Positions 22,360 to 33,929 of a DNA stretch of 64,000 nt are shown in pieces. Position numbers and translations under genes: made by a program. Below the pieces are notes generated by a model. That model was not told the origin of the DNA. It was given only the letters and a program-made list of their open reading frames with translations, and searched no databases. Each line of letters starts with the position of its first letter. Position 1 is the first letter of the stretch. The DNA comes from Triticum aestivum (lineage: Eukaryota; Streptophyta; Magnoliopsida; Poales; Poaceae), in the NCBI RefSeq assembly GCF_018294505.1, contig NC_057814.1, forward strand, positions 39,601,239 to 39,665,238, read 5' to 3'.

Positions 22360-22641
22360 ATGGACAAGGTGCTGGCCTTCTCCATCCTGAGCGCCTCGCC
22401 GGCCGACATCGCCCCCGGCGCCGGCAAAGGCGGCAGCTGGGCCCGGCTCTCCTGGCGGGGGAGGAAGCTGCAGGAGGGCGACCGGGCAGGAGCAGAGCAC
22501 CAAGGGAAGCAGGGAGGCCTGCCGCGGGAGGCAGAGCAACAGCCGGGCAAAGGGAAATCGCAGTCGCCGTCAACGTTGCCGCCGCGGTTTGCGCCGGAGT
22601 TTGATGGGATCGACTGCTTCGAGACCATCGTGTGCCATTGA
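22360..22641 (+). CDS. Small conserved grass protein (93 aa) ending FDGIDCFETIVCH, intact copy 1
   Basis: The ATG follows a good TATA box and leader, and the frame is uninterrupted. The product starts MDKVLAFSILSASPADIAPG, has a basic middle (WARLSWRGRKLQEGDRAG) and a Gly/Gln-rich linker, and ends RFAPEFDGIDCFETIVCH. There is no signal peptide or membrane span; the first 15 residues are mildly hydrophobic. The N- and C-terminal blocks look like the conserved parts, since the C-terminal block survives in the decayed copies at 41.5 and 43.5 kb. I believe similar small proteins occur in other grasses but know no function. It sits between a CACTA remnant and duplicated non-coding sequence. It is the only copy in the window with both ends and a promoter. 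Confidence 0.78.
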   Translation: MDKVLAFSILSASPADIAPGAGKGGSWARLSWRGRKLQEGDRAGAEHQGKQGGLPREAEQQPGKGKSQSPSTLPPRFAPEFDGIDCFETIVCH

Positions 22642-23690
22642 TCGCTGATGAATCGCGATCTGCTCGTGGTCCAGCCGGGCGTGTGGCTACGTACTGATTC
22701 TTTCTCCGTTTGTCGGCCGTACGATCGGCGTGTTCATACGTTTCTTAACTTGTGCTTCTAACTGAAGCCGGATGCTGTACAGAATACAGAGTTACCTGTA
22801 AACCAAGTTCTTCATATGGTACAAAGAAACCCATTTCGCCGCGATTATTCGGATAAGCTTTGATTTTTAAGGCTAGACGTCATGACGGAGTAGAGACATT
22901 TAGTCAGACTAATCTAGAATTGGAACCGCCCAATCCGAAAACAGGTGGATACGTGCGAACTGGAATTCCTTTGGCAGTTTGGGAATTTGATGTCCGAACC
23001 CACAGGCTGAATCAAGATTTTATTAGATGGCCTGACTCCTTAGTCTCCTTCACCTTGAGAGAATCGACACACTCTCTGAACCTCAGGCTCAAAGCCTGTC
23101 GAGACGATGCTCTGCTCTGGCGAGGGAGGTTCAAAAACGACCACCGTGCGCACGTTGATGTTTGGTTGCGCGCTCTGGCTCAACAGTCAAAACCCTCCTG
23201 CTGCTTTTTGAATGGAAAGATTCAGGTGGGGGAGTTCTCTCTTCCCCGGTGAAAATTCAGAAGAAAAGGGTGTTTACTGCAGGCCAATAGACTGTCTGGT
23301 TAAATATTGATGCTTTCCCCGTGCCCTCTGATTCCGACATCTACTTGGTTCTCCTCTCGTCAGTTTCTTTTTGTGTCTGCTCACGTCTACTTATTCATGA
23401 ATTCACAGGTGAAATAAATGGAGAAGTAAATTCGAAGTATGTGGATGAATTACTGAAACTTGCTATTTGTCATGCAGATGTATTCGAGAAAAAAAAATTC
23501 TTATCATGCAGATGTAGACTTACATATATGGGGAAAGCATTACTCGCACAAGTGAAGGTTAATGGAGAATTTACTTATTTTTTGTTGTTCTATTTCGTGC
23601 TGCATTTTTCCTTGGTAGAATACAAGTGTGAGACAGGACTTTCAACACTCGGGTGCCCCTACACCCTCTATAAACAGTAAATGCAATTCT
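22642..23690 (+). repeat. Downstream flank of the 93-aa gene, duplicated (copy 1)
   Basis: Parts match the flanks of gene copies 2 and 3. The 3'-UTR-like TGGTCCAGCCGGGCGTGTG matches 43682, AATTGGAACCGCCCAATCC matches 45090 and 56045, TTTACTGCAGGCCAATAGAC matches 47058, and AAGTGAAGGTTAATGGAGAATTTAC matches 42740 and 47255. A 130-residue frame (22860-23252) has an unrecognised C-terminal portion that is absent from the other copies. Confidence 0.65.
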
Positions 23691-23739
23691 TTATTTATAA
23701 AATGTCTGAAACTTTGGGACATCAAACATGATCAAATTT

Positions 23740-24296
23740 TCGATGATCTTGCAAAGTTTCAGCTACAAATAACTTTCGAGGAGCCCAATCAGGCCGAAAA
23801 GATGGCCACGAGGCCCATGAATAATGAACAAATGGTGAGCAGACACCCCTGGATGAAGCGAGTATGTGTTTCTGTGATTCATTTTATGTGAATCGCAGAA
23901 ATGATTATTAAAAGTATAATTATGTTTTTCTAGAAATGATCATGTATTCACAAAAAATGTTAGTTCACGTCTCGATATGTGTTTATATGCTTTCCTAAAA
24001 ATGTCCAAAGCATTCGTCACCCCCTCCTGCCTACACTCACACAACACACACAATTAACTTTTAGATAATTGAAAAAGGAAAATAGTTAATCAAAAAAAAT
24101 GCTGGAAAAAGGGGAAAGGGAAGACAAAATGAAAGGAAAACAAATACAAAAAAGAAACAAAAATAAGAGACGAACAAAAATAATAAGGAAGAGGTAAATG
24201 GTTTGGGCAAGGATGCGTTCAAAATAGTCGAATGCTACATTTATGGGGAAGTCTTTCAAAATAAGCTAGTGCATGACAATTATATTGCACACTTAT
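23740..24296 (+). repeat. Left part of duplicated B-type copy B
   Basis: This matches 53125-53440 and 53667-54030 (landmarks AATCAGGCCGAAAAGATGGCCA, GGATGAAGCGAG, CAAGGATGCGT and GCTAGTGCATGACAATTATATTGCAC). It is interrupted at 24297 by the Copia insertion and resumes at 38657. Confidence 0.8.
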
Positions 24297-25925
24297 TGAA
24301 GGAAATATGCAATAGAGGCAATAATAAAGTTGCTATTTATATTTCCTTATGTCATGATAAATATCTGTTATACATGCTAGAATTGTATTAACCGGAAACT
24401 TGATACATGTGTGAATACATAGACAAAACAAAGTGTCCGTAGTATGCTCTACTAGACTAGCTCATTAATCAAAGATGGTTAAGTTTCCTGACCATAGACA
24501 TGTGTTGTCATCTGATGAACGGGATCACATCATTAGAAGAATGATGTCATGGACAAGACCCATCCGTTAGCTTAGCATAATGATAATTAAATTTTATTGC
24601 TATTGCTTTCTTCATGACTTATACATATTCCTCTGACTATGAGATTATGCAACTCCCGAATACCAGAGGAATACCTTGTGTGCTATCAAACGTCACAACG
24701 TAAAAGGGTGATTATAAAGATGCTCTACAGGTATCTCCGAAGGTGTTTTGTTGGGTTGGCATAGATCGAGATTAGGATTTGTCACTCCGAGCATCGGAGA
24801 GGTATCTCCGGGCCCTCTCGGTAATGCACATCATAATAAGCCTTGCAAGCAATGTGACTAATGAGTTAGTTACGGGATGATGCATTACGGAATGAGTAAA
24901 GAGACTTGTCGGTAACGAGATTGAATAACGTATGTTCTCATAACGGTTCGACCGATAAAGATCTTTGTAGAATATGTGGGAACCAATATGAGCATACAGG
25001 TTCCGCTATTGGTTATTGACCGGAGAGGTGTCTCGGTCATGTCTACATAGTTCTCAAACCCGTAGGGTCCGCACGCTTAAAGTTCGATGACGATTTGTAT
25101 TATATGAGTTATGGGTTTTGGTGACCGAAGGTTGTTCGGAGTCCCGGATGAGATCGCGGACATGACGAGGAGTCTCGAAATGGTTGAGAGGTAAAGATTG
25201 ATATATTGGAAGGTAGTATTCGGACACCGGAAGGGTTCCGGAGTGTATCGGGTACATACCGGAGTACCGGAGGGGTTATCGGAACCCCCCGGGGAAAGAT
25301 ATGGGTGACATGGGCCATAGGTTGGAGGCTAACCAGCCCACAAGGGGCTGGCACGCACCCCACAAGGGAGGAGGCTGAATTGGATTAGGGAAGGTGGGCT
25401 CCCCTCCTTTGCTTCTCCTACTCCCTCTCCTTCCCTCCTTTCCCCTTCCGGAAGAAGGAAAAAAGGGGGAGGCGAATCCTACTAGGACTGGAGTCCTAGT
25501 AGGACTCCCCTCTCTTGGTGCGCCCCTGGTGGCCGGCCTCCTCCTCTCCCTTCTTTATATACGTGGGCAGGGCACCCCTTGGAGACACACCAATTGTTCC
25601 AAGCCGTGTGCGGCGTCTCCCTCCACGGTTTACTCCTCCGGTCATATTCACATAGTGCTTAGGCGAAGCCCTGCGCGGATCACATCATCACCGTCACCAC
25701 GCCGTTGTGCTGACGAAACTATCCATCAACACTTTGCTGGATCAAGAGTTCGAGGGACGTCATCGAGCTGAACGTGTGCAGAATTCGGAGGTGCCGTACG
25801 TTCGGTGCTTGATCGGTTGGATCGTGAAGACGTTCAACTACATCAACCGCGTTAAACTAACGCTTCCGCTTTCGGTCTACGAGGGTACGTGGACACACTC
25901 TCCCCCTCTCGTTGCTATGCATCTT
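24297..25925 (+). repeat. Copia 5' LTR, first part
   Basis: Co-linear with the 3' LTR at 36912-38600, including ACCGGAAACTTGATACATG and the CTCTACAGGTATCTCCGAAGG stretch. A deletion of about 60 bp relative to the 3' LTR is at about 24928. The LTR is split at 25925 by the nested element. Confidence 0.92.
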
Positions 25926-26407
25926 TGACGGTGTCCTGGACTAGGGGGTACTCACCACGCCGTCTCCCGATCAGTTAGATTGGGCCGAGGACCCCCATGG
26001 CCGTATACTCATGGGCCAGTTCGGACAGCCGATGACATGCATGAGGAAGATTCCACAAGACTTGGTGATCAAGACAAGGACTCCTCTCCACCAACGTATT
26101 CGGCTAGGACTCTTGTTATCCTAGGCCTCTGGTACATTATATAAGCCGGGGCCAGGCTAGTCGATAGAGGATTATGACATTACTCATCATACCTCTAGGG
26201 TTTAGACTATAACATATGAGCTTGAGGTAGATCCACTCTTGTAACACTCATATTCATCAAGATCAATCAAGTAGGAAGTAGGGTATTAGCTCCATAGAGA
26301 GGGCCCGAACCCGGGTAAACATCGTGTCCCCCGTCTCCTGTTACCATCGACCCTAGATGCACAGTTCGGGACCCCCTACCCGAGATCCGCCGGTTTTGAC
26401 ACCGACA
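25926..26407 (+). repeat. 5' LTR of the nested element
   Basis: The 482-bp LTR has CATTATATAAGCCGGGGCCAG (TATA region) at about 26135, followed by the R/U5 part. It is almost identical to the 3' LTR, with only scattered substitutions, so the insertion is recent relative to its Copia host. Confidence 0.95.
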
Positions 26408-29400
26408 ATGGTGCTTTCATTGAGAGTTCCGCTGTGTGATCGACAAAGGATCAATGGCTCGACCGCAGATCAACTGCGACGTCGGCATCTTCGTCGCCGG
26501 TTGGACTGATCACCTTGGCTTGACCGAGGACTGCGCCCTACCTCCGATCGCCATGTTCGGATGAGGGCCTTCATCAACATCAAGTCCGATCTCTATCATG
26601 ATCGGGGGTTCAACGTCAACATTGCCCTCGGGCGACCGTGCTGTTTTTTCCGAACAGCAAACTTGTGTCCGCTGCCACCACCTCCTCGAGCATCGCTTTG
26701 ACGATTCCTTCGGTGGAATTGTGCGGAATTAAGTCTACAACAACCATGCCAAATCTCGTCGAGTTCCGATGGAGGAATCTCCGGCAATATACGATATACC
26801 GGAGCCCTGTCAAATCTGGACGGGAATCTGGACGAGTTTAGGGCGTGGTCTCCAGAGCCCAGCTCGGAGGTCCTTTCGAAGATCCAACCGTTCATCTGCT
26901 GCGGAATTCCCATATCTACCACCCCCCAAATTTCAGATCGATCCGACGGTTCAAACTCTGGGAACCTTCCGATGAGTGGACCAATTTTCAGATCTGTTTT
27001 CTGCGCGAATACGAATCCGGTCCGAGTTCATGTTTCTTCATGAGTGGGATATTGGACAACCCTATTGAAGGAATTTTTTTCTAGGGTATTGTGCGTTGTT
27101 TTTAAACATGTACCCATAAAATTTTAAGCCTCCTCCGAGGTAATCTTCACCATCACGCTGGTGTCAAACCAGTCCGGCAATATTGCTCCACGGCTGCCGA
27201 CCTGCGCTAGACACGTCGCCGCTTTGTTGAGCCGAGCTCAACTTCTTCGGATCATCATCTCGGCAAGCTGAACAAGAGTTCGGCATCGCGAAGGATAAAT
27301 CATCACCAACATCGCTGCCCCACGGATTACATGGAGCGGGCACACCGGCATCGCCGCATGGTCACTTCATCAAGCCGGCGTTGACCGCGTCACAAGTCAC
27401 GACCTGCTTCAGCATGGCCGCACTATTGCTTCTTCAAGCCGAACTGCTTCAGCACCTCTGCTGACATGGCAGCTGCAACGTCTCCTCACCAACCTGCTCC
27501 GTCACCTCGGCTAGACCGGGGACTTGGCTATTTCTTCATCAGCATACTCCGGTGACTTCGGCGTCACCAGCTGACCAGCTTCGTCACGTTAGCTGGACCG
27601 AGGGCTTTGTCTCGGCAAGCCAACCTTTGCCAGCATCGCCATGCCGTCACTTTATCGCCCATCAGGCAATGGGTGTGCTGATCGAGTCCCAATTTTGGGA
27701 GTCACCTTTTTTCAGATTGCTACAACAAATAAACCAGGTGCTATTTATCCTAGTAATTCTTGCTTGTTTGGGTTTATTTTTTCCAAGGAATTATTACTCT
27801 GATTTGTTGCATCATCTGTACACAGGTCTATCAAATGGTGGCCGCATTAACGAAAGTCACATGATGGTTCGGTCAGTTTCCGTACATAGTCCGGCGAACG
27901 CCGCATCCGGAACTCGGACCGACCTGTGAAGTCAGGCTTTGCCACACCTTTACCGCATCACGCTGACGCCTTACATCGATATTGACTTCGGCGCCAGGCC
28001 ACATATCTTTAAATGAATTATCTTGCGTAAATTAATTACGCGAGGATTTTTATATATTTATATTATTGTTGTTTGCCTGCACTATTTTACATGTGCAGGT
28101 AATGGACTTCGACTACGGCACGTGGTCTCTTCGGCAAGCCGACGCCGTCGTGCTAATCGGCGTAAATCGGCTCGCATGATCACCTTGTTGGTCGTGTTGC
28201 CATACCGACGTGTTCGGTTGCCTCGGGGACTTTGGCATCATTGAGAGAGCTCTACCTCATCGACTGTTCGGCACACGGGCCATATTTCTTTTATTACTCA
28301 CTTTGCATAAATTATAAATTATGCAACCTTTTTTTATTATTACTATTATCTCCGGTTTGCACTATTTTTTGTGCACAGGTAATTGATCCGGGTCGGGCAG
28401 TGGTGTCACCTCGGCTGGACGGGGGGCTTCGTCAACACTTCATTAACCCACGCCAGGGACTTCGGCGTCACTCTGCCGGCCTGCATTGGTCATGCTATGT
28501 CACCACTTTGGAGTGCCGAGCTCTTCGCTCCGCCACCTCGGGACCGGCTTGGGGAATGGAACCTTGTCCCACATCAAGCTCGGACCACGTCATCAATGCC
28601 GAACACATTAACCAGCTAAGTAGCTTTCATGCTCAAAAACTTCCAGTTTTAAATTTTGTCCGGTTTGACCAAGTATTATACTTTTTTGGCAAAAAGTTGT
28701 TTATGAAAAACTTCCTTGTCAAAACTTTGTTTGTGACACACAAATTCAAATACCCCATCTACTTGGGGGCTTCCTTTATGAAACTTTTCCTTTTGCATAT
28801 GATTATACTTGTATGGCTTCGTTCCTTGTTCGTGTATTACGCCACAATATGCACCATGTTGACTTAAGTGTTCCGCAAGCTGGGTTGCCTTGCTCCTGTG
28901 TTTACCCCTACGTTCCCGATTGTTCGGCTAGGGAGTAAAGGGAGCACCTCTGCGATTGTCACGATCGGGTCATTCGAGCTCGGACCTCAGACTGGGTGAA
29001 GCCGAAAGCTAGCGCTCTTATTGTTTTAAATCATGGTCGGCACACAACGGAACTCATGAGTACAAAAAATCTATTGCACAAGTCTCATAGTCACAATGAG
29101 CAACCGAAGAAAGGTATCGGTGGAGATACTATTTTCTTCGAAGATGCTTCTTACACTTCGTCAGTAATATAGCATAAGTTCCCTGAGCGCGCTTTGTCTG
29201 TTACAGCCTTATGGCCTGATTGCCTGGTTATCGGAAACACCGTCGATATCCTCAACAGGTGGAGTACATAACACTTTTCGGCCCTTGGCCAAAGAGGGAG
29301 AAGCCGACGGTCGGTTAAGACGCGTTTAAAGTTCAGGTGAACACAGATATGATATAAGTACTTCAGTACATACAATCATTATACATAAAATTCTTTTACC

Positions 29401-31281
29401 CAAGTCACTTGGGGGCTCTTAAATTTGTATGGGTTGTTTTTCTTCTTAGTCGTTGCAAAGTCTTTTTCTATCACTCCTTTCTCGACGCAAGTGTGTGGTC
29501 AATTGCCGGATAGCCTTGCTTCTCTGTACAGCCGCTCGAGTTTAGTTTGCAAAACTAGCCTCGGAGAAGCACTCCGCCTTTGGGATACGGAGGTTGAAGC
29601 CGTCGGCTGACCCGCTTGAAGTCTTGAGATCGGATGTGTTATATTAATGCACGACATAAACAAAAAAAATTTAAGACCAATTTTTGGATTGGCACCGAAC
29701 ACTTGATCTAGTTCGGACATCAAGTTTTTAATGAAGTTTTTTGGTTTTCCAAGCCTATGTCACTTTTAAACTATTTGTGTGTTTCCAGCATAAGTCTCGC
29801 AGTGCAACGCCGGACACCTTTAGAGATTCGGCGAAAACATTCTCGGATATTGCTATATATGCATTGGTTTCGAATTGTGTCTTCGGTCAATAGTTGGGTT
29901 GGCCGGCTCCTGTGCTTGCCTCCTACGTTCCGCTTTGTTCGGCTAGGTGTGCAAAGGGAGAACCACTGCGATTATGCTTTCAGCTCGCATGGTTAAGCAC
30001 CTCCGTGGAGAAAGCCGAAAACTGACTGTCACAATAAGCGTAAACTGGTCAGCGATCCGATGACTATGTTAAATGACGGGCCGTTCATAACATTGGCCGA
30101 AGTGTTTACGGCTTGACCTCGGCTGTCGCCGAACACTAACCGGGGGCTCGTAGCAAGCTTCCCCAATTTAAAGCTCCTATGACTAAGGGAAAGTTATAAA
30201 GCCCGCATATCTGATTGCCTTGTTTCCGCTAACACAACCGCCTCCGGGCATCCGTGCCCACATTAAGGCTTGGGGGCTACTGGGCTTTGCGCTCATTATT
30301 TACAAATATTAAAGGGGCACATCGATCACCTGATCTGGTGTTGCCACCCGACCAGTGGCTCGGGGGCTACTGCATTGCCCATTCAATGCAGAAAATTCAA
30401 AGTGCTCAGTGTTTGGCATAACCAAACTATGACAAGTACGTCTTCGGACGACAATAAGTACCATAAGGGGATTATCCGGCATCAAGCTGATATATCACGG
30501 TGACTTCTCACGACCCTCTCTCAGGGGCCCGTCCTCCGATCACTATTAACTCTAATATATTACACTGCGTTTCTATTCCTATGTATGCTGCCGAGCTAGG
30601 AGTTGATCCTCAGGCCGATTTCACGACCTGGGTCTCAGAAGCTACTAGGATCAACTGTTTCATATTTTCCTTCAGGTGCATCTCGGATTTTAGGCCAACA
30701 GACACCTTGAGGGCTACTGGCAATACATGGTGACAGCAAATAAATTTACACGCATCGGAAATAAAATCCGTAAACAATCAGCCCAAGCCCGAGGTGGTGC
30801 ATCACCTCGGAAGCAGTCCGGCATAAAGCTCGGATGCAAGTGGCTGGCTCTATAGAGGGCATTTCCGGCATTAAGCTCGGCTAACTTCCTTTAAACTTCT
30901 TCAAGCCAAGGTGATCTATGACACCTCGTATACAGTCCGGCGTTGGAGCTCGGATACAGTCCGGCGTTGGTGCTCGGCTGCAAAAGATACCTCGAAATGC
31001 AGTCCGGCGTTGGAGCTCGGATGCAAGAGGACACCGCCGCCCGGGGACAACTTCGAACCCGAGGTGGGCGTAAAAATAACAAGGCATTGATAAAAGCCGA
31101 TAACTTAAAGGGGCTCCTCAGATACCCAACATATAAACCCTTCGGATTTAATTCGGCGATCCTCAAGATCGAAGATAAGAAGATTTGTTGAACCAGTTTT
31201 GAAGACCGACGACCGAAGATGAAGAACAGTTCCGAAGAATCAAGGAGCGTCCCCAACTTGAAGACCGGTTCAGGGGGCTAC
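26408..31281 (+). other. Interior of the nested element, mostly non-coding
   Basis: After the LTR there is TGGTGCTTTCATTGAGAG and a 36-codon frame at 26454-26564 (starts MARPQINCDV, ends TGA), probably a leader ORF or gag vestige. The rest has only short, unrelated frames. Repeated CTTGGGGGCTACTG or CTCGGGGGCTACTG motifs occur at about 30275 and 30360. A short CAGTCCGGCGTTGG[AT]GCTCGG repeat occurs three times at 30935-31022. Confidence 0.6.
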
Positions 31282-31763
31282 TGACGGTGTCCTGGACTAG
31301 GGGGTACTCACCACGTCGTCTCCCGATCAGTTAGATTGGGCCGAGGACCCCCATGGTCGTATACTCATGGGCCAGTTCGGACAGCCGATGACATGCATGA
31401 GGAAGATTCCACAAGACTTGGTGATCAAGACAAGGACTCCTCTCCACCAACGTATTCGGCTAGGACACTTGTTATCCTAGGCCTCTGGTACATTATATAA
31501 GCCGGGGCCAGGCTAGTCGATAGAGGATTATGACATTACTCATCATACCTCTAGGGTTTAGACCACAACATATGATCTCGAGGTAGATCCACTCTTGTAA
31601 CACTCATATTCATCAAGATCAATCAAGCAGGAAGTAGGGTATTACCTCCATAGAGAGGGCCCGAACCTGGCTAAACATCGTGTCCCCCGTCTCCTGTTAC
31701 CATCGATCCTAGACGCACAGTTCGGGACCCCCTACCCGAGATCCGCCGGTTTTGACACCGACA
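31282..31763 (+). repeat. 3' LTR of the nested element
   Basis: 482 bp, same length and termini as the 5' copy, directly after the purine-rich CAGGGGGCTAC. Confidence 0.95.
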
Positions 31764-31830
31764 ATCTCCTAGATAGATCTTGCGTGATCGTAGGATTTTT
31801 TTTTGAAATTGCATGCTACGTTCCCCAACA
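31764..31830 (+). repeat. Copia 5' LTR, end part
   Basis: ATCTCCTAGATAGATCTTGCG…CTACGTTCCCCAACA matches the last 67 bp of the 3' LTR (38590-38656). The first five bases are the right-hand target duplication of the nested element. Confidence 0.92.
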
Positions 31831-31831
31831 G

Positions 31832-31848
31832 TGGCATCCGAGCCAGGT
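31832..31848 (+). promoter_or_regulatory. Primer binding site of the Copia element
   Basis: TGGCATCCGAGCCAGG resembles the Copia consensus TGGTATCAGAGCC, complementary to the 3' end of initiator tRNA-Met, with two substitutions. Confidence 0.75.
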
Positions 31849-33082
31849 CTATGCGTAGATGATATGCACGAGTAGAACACAAAGAGTTGTGGGCGATAAT
31901 AGTCATACTTCTTACCACCAACGTTCTATTTTGATTCGACAGTATTGTTGGATGAAGCTGCACGGACCAACATTACATGACCACGTTCATGAGACTGGTT
32001 CTACCGACGTGCTTTTGCACACAGGTGGCTGGCGGGTGTCTGTTTCTCTAACTTTAGTTGAATCGAATTTGACTACGGCCGATCCTTGTTGAAGGTTAAA
32101 ACAACACACTTGACGAAAAATCGTTGTGGTTTTGATGCGTAGGTAAAAACGGTTCTTGCTAGAAGCCCGTAGCAGCCACGTAAAACTTGCAACAACAAAG
32201 TAGAGGACGTCTAACTTGTTTTTGCTGGGCATGTTGTGATGTGATATGGTCAAGATCGTGATGAGATATAAATTGTTGTATGAGACGATCATGTTTTGTA
32301 GAAGTTATCGACAACTGGGAGGAGTCTTATGGTTATCGCTTTATTGTACGAAATGCAATCACCATGTAATTGCTTTACTTTATCAATAAGCGGTAGCGAT
32401 AGTCGTAGAAGCAATAGTTGGCGAGACGACAACGACGCTACGATGGAGATCAAGGTGTCAAGCCGGTGACGATGGAAATCATGACGGTGCTTTGGAGATT
32501 CAGATCAAAGGCACACGATGATGATGGCCATATCATGTCACATATTTTGATTGCATGTGATGTTTATCTTTTATGCATCTTATTTTGCTTAGTACGGAGG
32601 TAGCATTATAAGATGATCCCTCACTAAAATTTCAAGGTATAAGTGTTCTACCTGAGTATGCACCGTTGCGACAGTTCGTCGTGCCGAGACACCACGTGAT
32701 GATAGAGTGTGATAAGCTCTACGTTCACATACAACGGGTGCAAGACAGTTTTGCACATGCGGAATACTCGGGTTAAACTTGACGAGCCTATGGCCTCGGA
32801 ACACTGAGACCGAAAGGTCGAACGTTAATCATATAGTAGATATGATCAACATAGAGATGTTCACCATTGAAAACTACTCCATCTCACGTGATGGTCGGAC
32901 ATGGTTTAGTTGATAGGGATCACGTGATCATTTAGATGACTAGAGAGATGTCTATCTAAGTGGGAGTTCTTAAGTAATATGATTAATTGAACTTTAATTT
33001 ATCATGAACTTAGTCCTGATAGTATTTGCATATCTATGTTATAGATAAATAGCTTGCGATGTAGCTCCCCATTCATTTTGAT
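31849..33082 (+). other. Copia leader region
   Basis: The stretch between the primer binding site and the first gag-like frame contains no clear ORF. The same sequence appears inverted at 62780-64000 in the second Copia copy, so it belongs to the element. Confidence 0.7.
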
Positions 33083-33900
33083 ATGTTCCTAGAGAAAAAT
33101 AAGTTGAGAGATGATAGTAGCAATGATGCGGACTGGGTCCGTGATCTTAGGATTATCCTCATTGCTGCACAGAAGAATTATGTCCTTAATGCACCGCTAG
33201 GTGACAGACCTATTGTAGGAGCAGATGCAGACGTTATGAACGTTTGGCAAGCTCGGTATGATGACTACTTGATAGTTTAGTGTGCCATGCTTTACGGCTT
33301 AGAACCGGGACTTCAAAAACGTTTTGAATGCCACAAAACATATAAGATGTTCTAAGAGCTGAAATTGGTATTTCAGACTCATGCCCGAGTCGAGAGGTAT
33401 GTGACCTCTGACAAGTACTTTGCCTACAAGATGGAGGAGAATAGCTCAACCAGTGAGCATGTGCTCAGAATGTCTGAGTACTACAATCGCTTGAATCAAG
33501 TGGGAGTTGATCTTGCAGATAAGATAGTGATTGACATAGTTCTATAGTCACTATCACCAAGTTACTGGAACTTCATGATGAACTATAATATGCAAGGGAT
33601 GACCAAAGCGATTCCCGAGCTCTTCGCGATGCTAAAATCGGCGAAGGTAGAAAACAAGGAAGAGCATCAAGTGTTGATGGTTAACAAGACCACTAGTTTC
33701 AAGAAAAGGGGCAAAGGAAAAGAAAGGGAACTTCAAGAAAGAATGGCAAGCAAGTTGCCACTCCCGTGAAGAAACCCAAAGCTAGACCTAAGCCTGAAAC
33801 TGAGTGCTTCTACTGCAAAGGGAATGGTCAATGGAAGCGGAACTACCCCAAATACTTGGCGGATAAGAATGATGGCAAAGTGAACAAAGGTATATTTGAT
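33083..33900 (+). pseudogene. Copia gag remnant
   Basis: In-frame pieces begin MFLEKNKLRDDSSNDADWVRD and continue to the RNA-binding region. Lesions include TAG at about 33278, TAA at about 33354, TAG at about 33545 and a frameshift near 33765. The nucleocapsid zinc knuckle (frame at 33766) reads CFYCKGNGQWKRNYPKY; the CX2CX4HX4C pattern has lost its His (Gln) and last Cys (Tyr). The matching region of copy 2 (62775-62515) starts with the same peptide. Confidence 0.85.
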
Positions 33901-33929
33901 ATACATGTTATGATGCGTACTTTACTAGT

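Larger units (their letters stand above)
25926..31763 (+). mobile_element. Nested non-autonomous LTR retrotransposon (LARD-like, 5.8 kb)
   Basis: Two 482-bp LTRs (25926-26407 and 31282-31763) run TGACGGTGTCCTGG…TTTTGACACCGACA. Flanks are ATCTT on the left and ATCTC on the right; the uninterrupted Copia LTR at 38592 has ATCTC, so this is a 5-bp target duplication with one later substitution. A polypurine tract (CAGGGGGCTAC) immediately precedes the 3' LTR. The 4.87-kb interior contains no recognisable gag, protease, integrase or RT, so movement would depend on another element's proteins. Confidence 0.92.

Noticed and set aside
22254..22628. Minus-strand and alternate frames over the 93-aa gene
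   Set aside because: They are shadows of the GC-rich coding frame at 22360-22641, which has the promoter and the conserved ends.
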